Of a DNA stretch of 64,000 bases, positions 43,573-52,543 are shown piece after piece. A program made the translations under genes and the position numbers. Each line of letters begins with the position of its first letter. The stretch's first letter is position 1. Source of the stretch: Rhizobium sp. ICMP 5592 (GTDB lineage: Bacteria; Pseudomonadota; Alphaproteobacteria; Rhizobiales; Rhizobiaceae); NCBI RefSeq assembly GCF_009498525.1, contig NZ_QSNT01000002.1, positions 1 to 64,000 on the forward strand, read 5' to 3'. The notes beneath the pieces are model-generated. The model searched no databases. It was not told the origin of the DNA and saw only the letters and a program-made list of their open reading frames with translations.

Positions 43573-45030
43573 TCAGTTCTTCGGGCCGACGAGGGTCGCA
43601 ACGGTCTGGGCGGCAAGTTTCAGCCGCTGGCGCACGACGGAGCGGCCAAGGATCGCCATGCTATCGAAAAGCGGCAGCGAGCGCGAGGAGCCCGATACTG
43701 CGACGAAGAGCGGCGCGACGATGACCTTCAGCTTCTTGCCCATGCGGTCGGCGATGGCGCGCAGTTCGGCTTCGATCGTCTCGACATTCCATTCGAGGAT
43801 CTTTTCAAGGTCTGGCTGCACCGTGTTGAGGATGTCCAGCAGCTCTTCCGGCGTCGACTTGATCTTGGCGAAAGCCGAGGGGTCGAGATTGAGGTCGGAC
43901 TTGAACAGGAAGCCGGTGAGATCCGGCAGTTCGCCTAGCTTGGAGATGCGCGACTGCGACAGCTTCAGGCCTTCCTGCAGGCGACTGTTTTCCATCGCCC
44001 AGGTCAGCACCCGCTGCTGGAATTCTTCTTCCGAGAGCTTTTCGCGGATCCAGCGGCCATTCAGCCAGTCGAGCTTCTGGATATCGAAGATCGCGCCGGC
44101 CTTGGAGAGGTTTTCCGGATCGAACTTTTCGGCGAGCTCGTCCATGGTCAGCAGCTCGTCGCCTTCGGCGATCTGCACGAAGAACAGGCCGAGGAAGTTC
44201 ATCAGCGCTTCGGGTATATAGCCGAGAGCGGTGTAATAGGAGATCGACGTCGGGTTCTTGCGCTTCGACAGCTTCGACTTGTCGGCATTGCGCATCAGCG
44301 ACAGGTGCATGAAGACCGGCGGCTCGAGGCCGAGATAGCGATAGATCAGGATGTGCTTCGGCACCGAGGCGAGCCATTCCTCGCCGCGCGCCACATGGGT
44401 GATCTTCATCAGGTGGTCGTCGACGACGTTGGCCATGTGATAGGTCGGCATGCCGTCGGCCTTGAGCAGGACCTGCATGTCGACGGCATCCCACGGGATT
44501 TCGACGTCGCCGTAGACGCCGTCATGGAACTTGCAGGAGCCTTCGGTCGGGATCTTCATACGCACGACATGCGGCTCGCCGGCGGCAACGCGCGACGTGA
44601 CTTCCTCGGCCGAAAGGTTCAGACAGTGGCCGTCATATTTCGGCGGCAGGCCGGCGGCACGCTGGGCGGCGCGCATCTGCTCCAGGCGTTCCGGCGTGCA
44701 GAAGCAACGGAAGCCGTGGCCGGCATCGACGATCTTCTCGACGTAGGGCTTGTAGAGGTCCTTGCGGTCACTCTGGCGATAGGGGCCATAGGGGCCGCCG
44801 ATATCGGGACCTTCCGACCATTTGAGGCCGCACCACTTCAGCGCGTCGAGCACCTTGGTCTCGAATTCCGGCGTCGAGCGCGTCGCGTCGGTATCTTCAA
44901 TACGCAGGATGAACTCGCCGCCATGTTTCTTGGCGAAGAGATAATTGAACAGCGCGATATAGGCGGTGCCGACATGCGGCTCGCCGGTCGGGGAGGGTGC
45001 GATGCGGACGCGAACGCCTGAAGTGGTCAT
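43573..45030 (-). CDS. gltX: Glutamyl-tRNA synthetase
   Basis: 485-residue class I synthetase. The HIGH-type motif is PSPTGEPHVGT (12-22) and the KMSKS-type motif is KLSKR (253-257). The Glu-tRNA recognition region and C-terminal helical anticodon-binding domain follow. A CxC-type zinc motif is partly visible (CFCTPE, 109-114). Alphaproteobacteria often use a non-discriminating GluRS together with GatCAB; which type this is was not determined. Upstream of lysS in the same operon; its promoter should lie in the gap to 45379. Confidence 0.94.
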   Translation of the reverse strand: MTTSGVRVRIAPSPTGEPHVGTAYIALFNYLFAKKHGGEFILRIEDTDATRSTPEFETKVLDALKWCGLKWSEGPDIGGPYGPYRQSDRKDLYKPYVEKIVDAGHGFRCFCTPERLEQMRAAQRAAGLPPKYDGHCLNLSAEEVTSRVAAGEPHVVRMKIPTEGSCKFHDGVYGDVEIPWDAVDMQVLLKADGMPTYHMANVVDDHLMKITHVARGEEWLASVPKHILIYRYLGLEPPVFMHLSLMRNADKSKLSKRKNPTSISYYTALGYIPEALMNFLGLFFVQIAEGDELLTMDELAEKFDPENLSKAGAIFDIQKLDWLNGRWIREKLSEEEFQQRVLTWAMENSRLQEGLKLSQSRISKLGELPDLTGFLFKSDLNLDPSAFAKIKSTPEELLDILNTVQPDLEKILEWNVETIEAELRAIADRMGKKLKVIVAPLFVAVSGSSRSLPLFDSMAILGRSVVRQRLKLAAQTVATLVGPKN

Positions 45031-45379
45031 TTTGTTTGCCCGTCAGAAAAAGCCAGGCCGCTGCGTGGGATAGGCGCTGCCCGGCTGGAAATGTTTATCT
45101 GGATCAGGAAACCGGCCGGAAAAGGGCGTCTTGCCGCTTCAATTCCGCGTTTTCCGTTTGGCTGGCCTTAGGCCATATTCAATGGATGGCGTCAAGGGAA
45201 AGTGCGTCGCGACACGGTGCGGACGCGAGCGGGTTCTGTCCCGTGGCTTCGTCCATCCCGATGTCCTCGTCTATTTCCATTCGGAAAAGCCGGAATAGAA
45301 AGGCGGACGTATTATTTTTCATTTGCAATTTCTGCGACAGTGGCAGAATGGGTGCTCAATTCACCACTGGGAGAAAGCG
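45031..45379. other. 349-nt divergent intergenic region between gltX and a secreted protein gene
   Basis: Holds the leader of gltX on the minus strand and the promoter of the rightward secreted-protein gene. No gene, clear palindrome or repeat was found. An AT-rich stretch at about 45300-45325 is the most promoter-like part. Confidence 0.4.
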
Positions 45380-45790
45380 ATGAAGAAATTCATTTTGAGC
45401 CTTTTGTTCGTCGGCACCATGCTCAGTCCTGCCGCTGCCCAATCGACCATCACGCATGATGGTTCGGCCCGTCTTCTCAACAGCTATCGGGCCTATATCG
45501 GCTCCGACGACCTCTATAATTCCAAGGGGGAACGCCTGACGCAACCCTGGCAGATCATCCGGCAGGATCGCGCGAACTACCATGCCTATAGACGCCGAGA
45601 CCGGGGCGACCAGGGCGACAACTTCTTCTCGGACCCCGCCAACCGCCAGCGTCTGGAAGCGATGCTTGCAAGCGGCGCCATCACCGATGCCGCCGCAAAC
45701 GACATCGTTCGCGGCAACGTATGGATCAGGGTCGAGATTTACGGTCGGGGCAGCATCGGCGAATGGGTCGATGTCCACGTCGAGGACTGA
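45380..45790 (+). CDS. Small secreted protein of unknown function
   Basis: 136 residues with a signal peptide at 1-20 (MKKFILSLLFVGTMLSPAAA, cleavage before QSTIT). The mature ~116 residues are polar and charged (YRRRDRGDQGDNFF), with no cysteine, no transmembrane helix and no family I recognise. GGGAGA lies 7 nt before the ATG. It is monocistronic with a strong terminator. Likely periplasmic. Confidence 0.75.
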   Translation: MKKFILSLLFVGTMLSPAAAQSTITHDGSARLLNSYRAYIGSDDLYNSKGERLTQPWQIIRQDRANYHAYRRRDRGDQGDNFFSDPANRQRLEAMLASGAITDAAANDIVRGNVWIRVEIYGRGSIGEWVDVHVED

Positions 45791-45822
45791 GCTCCGCACC
45801 CATATGCGGGTGCGGAGCTTTT
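45790..45822. terminator. Terminator between the secreted-protein and terC genes
   Basis: Perfect 12-bp stem AGCTCCGCACCC / GGGTGCGGAGCT with a 6-nt loop and a TTTTC tail; it can serve both convergent genes. Confidence 0.85.
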
Positions 45823-45824
45823 CC

Positions 45825-46568
45825 TCAATGCCCGCCAGCCGCCTTTTTCCGCCTGTTGCGCACCAGCATGTTCAGCACTTCAACCGCGGCCGAGAAGGCC
45901 ATGGCGGTGTAGACGTAGCCCTTGGGAACGTGGAAGCCCATGCCTTCGGCGATCAGCGTCGTGCCGATCATCAGCAGGAAGGCCAGCGCCAGCATGACGA
46001 TGGTCGGGTTCTTCTCGATGAAATTGGCAAGCGGGTTGGCGGCCACCAACATGACGGTGACGGCGGCGATGACGGCAACGAACATGATCGGCAGATGCGG
46101 CGTCATGCCGACGGCGGTGATGATGCTGTCGACCGAGAAGACGAGGTCCAGTAGCAGGATCTGGCCGATAGCAGCGGCAAAAGTCGATGTCGTCGACTTG
46201 GCGATGAAATCCTCGCCGTGTTCGGCGGGATCGACATTGTGATGGATTTCCTTTGTGGCCTTCCAGACCAGGAACAGGCCGCCGCCGATGAGGATCATGT
46301 CTTTCCAGGAGAAGCCGTGACCGAAGAGCTCGAAGACCGGCTGCGTCAGCTGCACGATCCAGGCGACGGTGCCGAGCAGGGCGAGGCGCATGATGAGCGC
46401 GAGGCCGATACCGATCTTACGCGCTTTCTCGCGGTGTTCGGGCGGCAGCTTGTTGGTCAGGATCGAGATGAAGATGAGGTTGTCGATACCGAGGACCACC
46501 TCCATGACGACAAGCGTGATCAGCGCGACCCATGCGCTCGGATCCTGCATCAAGCCAACAATGTCCAT
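45825..46568 (-). CDS. TerC-family integral membrane protein
   Basis: 247-residue TerC/Alx family membrane protein with about seven helices. The conserved acidic segment [23 protein letters not shown] lies near residue 20, and a second [18 protein letters not shown] near 140. Members export Mn2+ or are linked to tellurite and metal homeostasis. The ATG at 46568 gives the family N-terminus. A strong hairpin lies 16 nt upstream in the leader, suggesting post-transcriptional control. Confidence 0.88.
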   Translation of the reverse strand: MDIVGLMQDPSAWVALITLVVMEVVLGIDNLIFISILTNKLPPEHREKARKIGIGLALIMRLALLGTVAWIVQLTQPVFELFGHGFSWKDMILIGGGLFLVWKATKEIHHNVDPAEHGEDFIAKSTTSTFAAAIGQILLLDLVFSVDSIITAVGMTPHLPIMFVAVIAAVTVMLVAANPLANFIEKNPTIVMLALAFLLMIGTTLIAEGMGFHVPKGYVYTAMAFSAAVEVLNMLVRNRRKKAAGGH

Positions 46569-46583
46569 TAACGATTTCCCTTT

Positions 46584-46608
46584 GGTCAGCGTTTGCCGAA
46601 CGCTGACC
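46584..46608 (-). promoter_or_regulatory. Leader hairpin upstream of the TerC gene
   Basis: Perfect 10-bp stem GGTCAGCGTT / AACGCTGACC with a 5-nt loop, ending 15 nt before the terC ATG. TerC-family genes in many bacteria are preceded by Mn2+-sensing yybP-ykoY riboswitches. I could not match that consensus, so this is only a structured leader. Confidence 0.5.
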
Positions 46609-46702
46609 CCCAGCTCCGGCTCCTCAATAATCGTCGGTAATGTAAGGAGCGAATTCACAGGTGCAAGCGGCGGCGCCGTTTTCGTAGACGCCGCAGCTGC
46701 TT

Positions 46703-47542
46703 CTAGGCCTTCAGGGGTATCCATATCTCCGTCACGCCCATACCGGTCTGAGGGTCGAAACGGTCGTCGTAGCGCTCCATCATGTCGGGCAGGCTGGCGT
46801 GCTGGTGACCGGATTGCGGCAGCCAGTCACCGAAGATCTGGTGCACGGTAGCGGCAATGCCGGAGATGTGGCCGCGATGGGTGAAGACCGCGTAGCGCTG
46901 CTGCGGCAGCTTCAGGGTCGTGAAGCCTTCCGGCAGGTCGTCGGCCGCGCTGATCTCGGCAGCGGACATATAGCGGAGGCTTTCGGTCTCGCCTTCGGCC
47001 TGAGTGCAGACGCCATAGGCGACGTTGCCGACCTGGCCGGGGATGTGGCCGAAATGCTGGTTGAACCGCTGCCAGAGCGAGGGGATCCCTTGCGTGGCCT
47101 CATGGGCATAGGTTTCCGTAAGGCCGGCAAGCAGCATTGCGGGGCGGGTCTCGAAACGCGGCGCGTCGAGCTTGGGGAGGCGGGTATCGTCCATTCTGAT
47201 CGGCTCCAGTAGGGCAAGGTTTCTGGCGTGCCCCTGTTTGCGCAGGCTGTCCGGCGTTATGCCGAACTGCTCACGGAAGGCACGGGTGAAAGCCTCATGC
47301 GAGCCGTAGCCCGCATCGAGGGCAACCTGGAGAATGGTCGACGAACTGTCGATCAACGCGAGAGCCGCCCCGCTAAGGCGCCGGCCCCTGATATAGCCGC
47401 TGATAGAGTGGCCGGTGGTCAGTCCGAAGACGCGCGATAGATGGTAACGCGACAGGCCGGCCGTATCGGCAATCTCGTCGAGCGAGATATCGGAGGAAAA
47501 ATGGCTTTCGATAAACCATATCGCTCTTGCGATCGCACTCAT
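46703..47542 (-). CDS. AraC-family regulator with GyrI-like effector domain
   Basis: 279 residues: AraC-type double helix-turn-helix at 5-105 ([41 protein letters not shown]) joined to a GyrI/Rob-like small-molecule-binding domain (about 125-279, ending in [11 protein letters not shown]). This is the Rob/SoxS-type layout used by multidrug or stress sensors. GGGAG lies 8 nt before the ATG. No obvious target is adjacent; the emrAB efflux pair 1 kb away has its own TetR regulator. Confidence 0.85.
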   Translation of the reverse strand: MSAIARAIWFIESHFSSDISLDEIADTAGLSRYHLSRVFGLTTGHSISGYIRGRRLSGAALALIDSSSTILQVALDAGYGSHEAFTRAFREQFGITPDSLRKQGHARNLALLEPIRMDDTRLPKLDAPRFETRPAMLLAGLTETYAHEATQGIPSLWQRFNQHFGHIPGQVGNVAYGVCTQAEGETESLRYMSAAEISAADDLPEGFTTLKLPQQRYAVFTHRGHISGIAATVHQIFGDWLPQSGHQHASLPDMMERYDDRFDPQTGMGVTEIWIPLKA

Positions 47543-47641
47543 GCTCTACTCCCTGGTTGCCGGCTCATTCCTAGACAACGGCCGGGCGGGAGATTTGATC
47601 GCAATTGCGGGATTGAGGTGGATGTCTCCGGCGACCGGTGA

Positions 47642-48322
47642 TCAGTCCGGACACTTCTGTTCGGTGCCATAGGCTTTCACGAAGACGCGCAGGGCGCCGC
47701 GCACGACATAGTCGATCTCTTCTTTCGAAGGAGGCGTTTCCAGGTCGCCGAACAGCCTCAGCTTGAAATAGCCGCCACCGGCCATCTCAAGGAATTGCCG
47801 TGCGGCCATGTCGAAATCCTCGATCTCGACGCGACCCAGCGCGGCCTGGCGCTGGAGAAAGTCGCGCAACACGGTGCGCAGGTTTTCCGGCCCCTTGAAA
47901 AAGCCCTGACAGAGGGAAGGCATGCGTTCGCGCACACCGATGATGGTACGCATGGCGTTCATGGTTTTGTCGGAGGTGATATGGGTCACGAAGACCATGC
48001 CGCAGTCATAGAGACTGGTCGCCATATCGGCATCATCCGCCAGCACGGTGCGTATGTTCGCAACGAAGTGCGCCCGCTCGCTGTCCATCATCGCGGAGAA
48101 CAGGTCTTCCTTATTGGCGAAGTAAACATAGAGCGTGCCTTTGGAAACGCCCGCTTCGCGCGTGACGTCGTTCATGCTCGCGGCATCGAACCCCATCTTC
48201 ATGAAGACACGCTTGGCGCCCTCGAGAATTTGCTGGCGTTTGACCGGATCCTCACCGGCGGCCCATCGTCCACCGGATGCGGGTGCGTTCAAGACGGCGA
48301 CATTTTGCGGTTCGTGCTTCAT
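47642..48322 (-). CDS. TetR-family repressor of the adjacent efflux pair
   Basis: 226-residue TetR regulator with the HTH at about residues 28-75 (ILEGAKRVFMKMGFDAASMNDVTREAG, SKGTLYVYFANKEDLFSAM). AAGGAGACC immediately precedes the ATG at 48322. It is divergent from emrAB across 163 nt holding two inverted repeats with the same 6-nt spacing, which makes it the evident repressor of the pump and of itself. The arrangement parallels rhizobial rmrR-rmrAB, which responds to plant phenolics; that match is by layout only. Confidence 0.85.
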   Translation of the reverse strand: MKHEPQNVAVLNAPASGGRWAAGEDPVKRQQILEGAKRVFMKMGFDAASMNDVTREAGVSKGTLYVYFANKEDLFSAMMDSERAHFVANIRTVLADDADMATSLYDCGMVFVTHITSDKTMNAMRTIIGVRERMPSLCQGFFKGPENLRTVLRDFLQRQAALGRVEIEDFDMAARQFLEMAGGGYFKLRLFGDLETPPSKEEIDYVVRGALRVFVKAYGTEQKCPD

Positions 48323-48375
48323 GGTCTCCTTCACTCGGTCATCTTTTGAGAACCTTAATCAGATTCGTCAAATAA

Positions 48376-48395
48376 ATCGAACTCAACGGTTCGAT
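48376..48395. promoter_or_regulatory. Inverted repeat, probable TetR operator 1 (emrAB)
   Basis: ATCGAAC-tcaacg-GTTCGAT, 7-bp perfect arms with 6-nt spacer, in the divergent promoter region. Confidence 0.7.
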
Positions 48396-48429
48396 ACCAC
48401 TTGATATGGAGTGGAAAACGATCTATGTC

Positions 48430-48451
48430 AACTGAACCGAACCGTTCAGTT
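48430..48451. promoter_or_regulatory. Inverted repeat, probable TetR operator 2 (emrAB)
   Basis: AACTGAAC-cgaacc-GTTCAGTT, 8-bp perfect arms and the same 6-nt spacer. It also contains overlapping GAACCG/CGGTTC-like half-sites, and lies 35 nt before the emrA start. Confidence 0.72.
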
Positions 48452-48485
48452 CGATTATTTTACCCAGATTTCCGGTGGTAGGGCA

Positions 48486-49706
48486 ATGTCGTCTAGTCAT
48501 GGTAACAACGTAGCGCGCATCGTTAACGATGCCGCCGATACCGAAATGGAAGCAATGGAAGCCGGCGTATCCGCCGAAGCTCCCGCCGCGGAAACGCGCG
48601 GCAATCCAGCCCCCGCCCAGGCTGCGCCAGCATCTCCGGCCGAGGTGGCCCCACCGCCCGCCGAGAAGAAGCGGCGCAGCCTGGTTATGCCGATCATCGT
48701 CGTTCTGGCGCTCGTCGGCGGTGGCTGGTATGGCTATGACTGGTGGACGACGGGCCGCTTCATGGTCTCCACCGACGACGCCTATATAGAAGGCGATATC
48801 GCGACGATCCAGCCGAAGGTCACCGGCTATGTCGCCAAGGTGAATGTCGTTGCCAACCAGCAGGTCAAGACCGGCGACGTCCTCGCCACGCTCGATGATG
48901 GTGACTACAAGCTGGCGCTGGAACAGGCGCAGGCTTCCCTCGTCACCGAACAGCTGTCGCTGCACACGATCGACGCGCAGATTGCAGCCGGTCAGGCGAC
49001 CCTTGCCCAGTCACAGGCCCAGAAGGTGGCGCTTGAGGCAACGGTACGGGGTGCGCAGATCACGCAGACCCGTGCCGCCGAACTTCAGGCGAAGTCGGTC
49101 GGCACCACCGCTTCGCTGGATAGCGCCAACATCGCTCTTGACCAGGCCAAGGCCAATCTCGTCGGCGGCGATGCCGCCATCGCATCGGCCCAGGCCAATA
49201 TCAACCTGCTGCAGGCGCAGCGCACCCAGGCCGAGAGCACCATCAAGGGTCTCGAAGCCGCGCGCGACAAGGCTGCCCGCGACCTCTCCTTCACGGTCCT
49301 GAAGGCGCCCTATGACGGCGTCGTCGGCAATCGTTCTGTCCAGGAAGGCGATCTCGTTTCTCCCGGCCAGAAGCTGATGGCGATCGTTCCGACCCGCCAG
49401 CTCTACATCGACGCCAACTTCAAGGAAACGCAGATCCAGCATCTGGTTCCCGGCTCGAAGGTCAATGTCCATGTCGACGCCTATAGCGATCATCCGATCG
49501 TCGGCACGGTCGAGTCGATTTCGCCGGCCTCCGGCTCGGTCTTCTCGCTGCTACCGCCGGAAAACGCGACGGGCAACTTCACCAAAATCATCCAGCGCGT
49601 GCCGGTTCGCATCGCCCTGCCGCAGGATGCGCTCGATAGCGGTCGTCTGCGTGCCGGCCTGAGTGTCGTCGTTGATGTCGACACCCGCACGGCGCCGGAC
49701 AAGTAA
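48486..49706 (+). CDS. emrA: HlyD/EmrA-family membrane fusion protein
   Basis: 406 residues. A ~65-residue cytoplasmic N-terminus, rich in Ala, Pro and Glu, leads into one transmembrane helix (LVMPIIVVLALVGGGWYGY). Then come a split lipoyl/barrel-sandwich domain (DDAYIEGDIATIQPKVTGYV ... VLKAPYDGVVGNRSV), a long alpha-helical hairpin (about 150-270) and a C-terminal beta-barrel. It links the MFS pump to an outer-membrane channel. A weak GGTAGGG precedes the ATG at 48486. Co-transcribed with emrB 18 nt downstream. Confidence 0.88.
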   Translation: MSSSHGNNVARIVNDAADTEMEAMEAGVSAEAPAAETRGNPAPAQAAPASPAEVAPPPAEKKRRSLVMPIIVVLALVGGGWYGYDWWTTGRFMVSTDDAYIEGDIATIQPKVTGYVAKVNVVANQQVKTGDVLATLDDGDYKLALEQAQASLVTEQLSLHTIDAQIAAGQATLAQSQAQKVALEATVRGAQITQTRAAELQAKSVGTTASLDSANIALDQAKANLVGGDAAIASAQANINLLQAQRTQAESTIKGLEAARDKAARDLSFTVLKAPYDGVVGNRSVQEGDLVSPGQKLMAIVPTRQLYIDANFKETQIQHLVPGSKVNVHVDAYSDHPIVGTVESISPASGSVFSLLPPENATGNFTKIIQRVPVRIALPQDALDSGRLRAGLSVVVDVDTRTAPDK

Positions 49707-49724
49707 GCTCGGGAGAGACATATC

Positions 49725-51332
49725 ATGTCGTCGGCCAGCACTACCGCAGGCGCCCCTCCGCGGGCGCCGGCGCCCGCCGTTTCTCCGGCGGACGAACGCA
49801 TAGATCCGAAAAAGCTCATCGCCTTCCTTGCGATGGTGCTCGGCATGTTCATGTCGATCCTCGACATTCAGATCGTCTCGGCCTCGCTCAGCGAAATCCA
49901 GGCCGGCCTCAGCGCCGGCTCGGATGAGATCGGTTGGGTCCAGACGGCCTATCTGATCGCCGAAGTTATCATGATCCCATTGTCGGGAACGCTGGCGCGT
50001 ATCATCTCGACGCGTTATCTCTTCGCTATCTCCGCGGCTGGTTTCACCATGGCCAGCGCGCTTGCGGCGACCGCCACCAACATCGACCAGATGATCGTCT
50101 ATCGCGCGCTGCAGGGCTTCATCGGCGGCGGCATGATCCCCTCGGTCTTCGCGGCGGCCTTCACGATCTTTCCGCCGTCGAAGCGCAATATCGTGTCGCC
50201 GATCATCGGCTTGATCGCCACGCTGGCGCCGACCATCGGTCCGACCGTCGGCGGCTATCTGTCCAATGCCTTCTCCTGGCACTGGCTGTTCCTGGTCAAC
50301 ATTCCGCCGGGCATCGTCGTTGCCATCGTCACCTGGAACTACATCGATTTCGACAAGCCCGAACTGTCGCTGATGAAGAAGTTCGACTGGTGGGGCCTGT
50401 TCTCGATGGGTGTCTTCCTCGGCGCGCTGGAATATGTGCTGGAAGAAGGCAACACCAACGACTGGTTCAACGACAGCTACATCACCATTGCCGCCATCGC
50501 TTCCGGCATCGGCGCGATCATCTTCTTCTACCGTGCTTTCTCGGTGGATTTCCCGGTGGTGGACCTCAAGGCTTTCGCCAACAAGAACTTCTCCTTCGGC
50601 TCGGTGTTCTCCTTCGTAATGGGCATCGGTCTTTACGGCCTGACCTATATCTACCCGCTCTATCTCGCCCGCATCCGCGGCTACGATTCACTACAGATCG
50701 GCGAGACGATGTTCGTCTCGGGCCTGACGATGTTCTTCACGGCACCGCTCGCAGGCTTCCTGTCGAGCAAGCTCGATCTGCGCATCATGATGGTCATCGG
50801 TTTCACCAGCTTTTCGGCCGGCACCTACATCATGATGCATCTGACGACGGACTGGGATTTCTACGAGCTGCTGATCCCGCAGATTTTGCGCGGCTTCGGG
50901 CTGATGCTCTGCATGGTGCCGATTAACAATATCGCGCTCGGAACCATGCCGCCCGCCCGCATGCGGGGCGCATCCGGCCTGTTCAACCTGACGCGTAACC
51001 TCGGCGGCGCCGTCGGCCTTGCCATCATCAACACGCTTCTGACCAACCGCCAGGATGTGCATTACTTCAATCTGCGCGACAACGTCCAATGGGGCAATCA
51101 GGTTGCCGTCGACCAGTTGAACAACATGGCCACCAGCTTCACCGCCTCGGGCCTGGACGGCCAGCAGGCTGCGCTGAGGCAGATGGTCAACATGACGACG
51201 CAGCAGGCGATGATCATGTCCTTCAGCGATATCTTCCTGATGCTGACAGTCCTGTTCCTAGCGATGATCCTCGGCGTGCTGATGCTGAGCAAGCCGAAGG
51301 CGGCGGGCGGCGGCAGTGGCGGGGGCCATTGA
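49725..51332 (+). CDS. emrB: DHA2-family MFS multidrug efflux transporter
   Basis: 535-residue 14-helix MFS antiporter of the EmrB/QacA family. After a proline-rich cytoplasmic start, helix 1 carries FLAMVLGMFMSILDIQIVSA with the family aspartate. LARIISTRYLF marks the motif A region, and GPTVGGYLSNAFSWHWLFLVN is motif C of drug:H+ antiporters. It exports amphipathic or phenolic compounds with EmrA. It ends in a glycine-rich tail and a terminator. Substrate not determinable. Confidence 0.9.
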   Translation: MSSASTTAGAPPRAPAPAVSPADERIDPKKLIAFLAMVLGMFMSILDIQIVSASLSEIQAGLSAGSDEIGWVQTAYLIAEVIMIPLSGTLARIISTRYLFAISAAGFTMASALAATATNIDQMIVYRALQGFIGGGMIPSVFAAAFTIFPPSKRNIVSPIIGLIATLAPTIGPTVGGYLSNAFSWHWLFLVNIPPGIVVAIVTWNYIDFDKPELSLMKKFDWWGLFSMGVFLGALEYVLEEGNTNDWFNDSYITIAAIASGIGAIIFFYRAFSVDFPVVDLKAFANKNFSFGSVFSFVMGIGLYGLTYIYPLYLARIRGYDSLQIGETMFVSGLTMFFTAPLAGFLSSKLDLRIMMVIGFTSFSAGTYIMMHLTTDWDFYELLIPQILRGFGLMLCMVPINNIALGTMPPARMRGASGLFNLTRNLGGAVGLAIINTLLTNRQDVHYFNLRDNVQWGNQVAVDQLNNMATSFTASGLDGQQAALRQMVNMTTQQAMIMSFSDIFLMLTVLFLAMILGVLMLSKPKAAGGGSGGGH

Positions 51333-51358
51333 TCTCGTTTTGCCTTCTTGCAATGAAT

Positions 51359-51387
51359 GGGCTCCTCACATCGAGGAGCTCTTTTTC
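51359..51387 (+). terminator. Terminator after emrB
   Basis: Stem GGGCTCCTC / GAGGAGCTC (one G-T pair) with loop acatc, followed by TTTTTC. Confidence 0.78.
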
Positions 51388-51428
51388 GTTGTGGCGATCG
51401 ACAGGAAAATATCAGGCGAAAAAATTTC

Positions 51429-51444
51429 TGATTTACGTACATCA
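51429..51444. promoter_or_regulatory. Near-palindrome, possible LacI/XylR operator
   Basis: TGATTTACGTACATCA, 14 of 16 positions symmetric around TACGTA, 35 nt before the LacI start. Suggests autoregulation of the xyl operon. Confidence 0.45.
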
Positions 51445-51478
51445 AAATTGGCGTTAAGCATCTCGTCAGGAGGAGCTG

Positions 51479-52504
51479 ATGAGACCCACTGTGTACGATA
51501 TCGCTGCTGCCGCAGGTGTTAGCCTTGCGACCGTGGACCGGGTGCTGAACCAGCGTCCGGGCGTGCGGATCGTGACGCGCGAGAAGGTGGAGGCGGCCAT
51601 CCGCGACATCGGCTATGTGCGCGATGTGGCGGCGGCCAACCTTGCCAAGGGTCGCGTCTATCCGCTGGTCTTCATCCTGCCAACCGGCGACAATTCCTTT
51701 ATGCACGGGCTTTACGCCGAGGTGCGCCAGGCGATGACACGCTCGTCCCTCGAGCGTACCGAGATCCGCATCGTCCAAGTGCCCGCCTTTGATCCGCCGG
51801 CACTGGTGGCGGCGCTCGATGCGCTGCATGGACAGGATGTTGCCGGCGTGGCGCTGGTGGCGACCGATGCGCCGGAGGTTCGCGCCGCGGTCGACCGGTT
51901 GGTGGATGCGCGCATTCCCGTCGTCACCCTCGTTTCCGATCTCACCGGTTCCGCGCGGCATCACTATGCCGGCGTCGACAATATTGCCGCCGGCCGGACG
52001 GCTGCCCGGTTGCTTGGCCGTTTCCTTGGCGGGCGCAAAGGCGACATCACCGTCCTTGCCGGTTCCATGCTGGTGCGCGACCATCGCGAGCGTCTCGAAG
52101 GATTTGCCGCCCTGATGGCGGCGGAGTTTCCGCAATTGCGGCTGCTGCCGGTGCTCGAGGGCCGCGACGATCCGGAGATCACCAGCGGGCTGGTTTCCGA
52201 GGCGCTTGCCGGCAGTAACGACATCATCGGGGTCTATAGTCTCGGTGCCGGTAATCGCGGCCTGATCAGGGCGCTGAAGGCGACCGGGCAGGGGCGTGGC
52301 CTGACGGTGGTTGTGCATGAACTCACCGAACATACGCGCGCGGCCCTGCAGGACGGCACGATCGATGCCGTGCTTAACCAGGATGCCGGCCATGAGGTGC
52401 GCAGCGCCGTCCGCGTCCTGAAGGCGACGGCGGACGGTCAGGGCTTTATTGCCGGCCAGGAGCGCATACGCCTCGACATTTTCGTGAAGGACAATCTGCC
52501 CTGA
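51479..52504 (+). CDS. LacI-family transcriptional regulator of the xylose operon
   Basis: 341 residues: LacI HTH (TVYDIAAAAGVSLATVDRVLNQRPGVR at 4-30), hinge, and a PBP1-type effector domain (about 62-335). AGGAGGAG precedes the ATG. It lies 39 nt upstream of xylB on the same strand, so it is transcribed ahead of xylB-xylA and likely controls that operon in response to xylose or a related pentose. Confidence 0.85.
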   Translation: MRPTVYDIAAAAGVSLATVDRVLNQRPGVRIVTREKVEAAIRDIGYVRDVAAANLAKGRVYPLVFILPTGDNSFMHGLYAEVRQAMTRSSLERTEIRIVQVPAFDPPALVAALDALHGQDVAGVALVATDAPEVRAAVDRLVDARIPVVTLVSDLTGSARHHYAGVDNIAAGRTAARLLGRFLGGRKGDITVLAGSMLVRDHRERLEGFAALMAAEFPQLRLLPVLEGRDDPEITSGLVSEALAGSNDIIGVYSLGAGNRGLIRALKATGQGRGLTVVVHELTEHTRAALQDGTIDAVLNQDAGHEVRSAVRVLKATADGQGFIAGQERIRLDIFVKDNLP

Positions 52505-52543
52505 TCATCAAGACCAGCGGCGGACTCTAGGGAGTATTATCTG

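Noticed and set aside
42061-45030. tRNA gene expected near lysS/gltX
   Set aside because: No cloverleaf-compatible sequence with a TTCGA-type T-loop and acceptor pairing was recognised in the flanking gaps.
46569-46702. Possible yybP-ykoY manganese riboswitch before terC
   Set aside because: A strong hairpin exists, but the conserved riboswitch core could not be found by eye; kept only as a structured leader.
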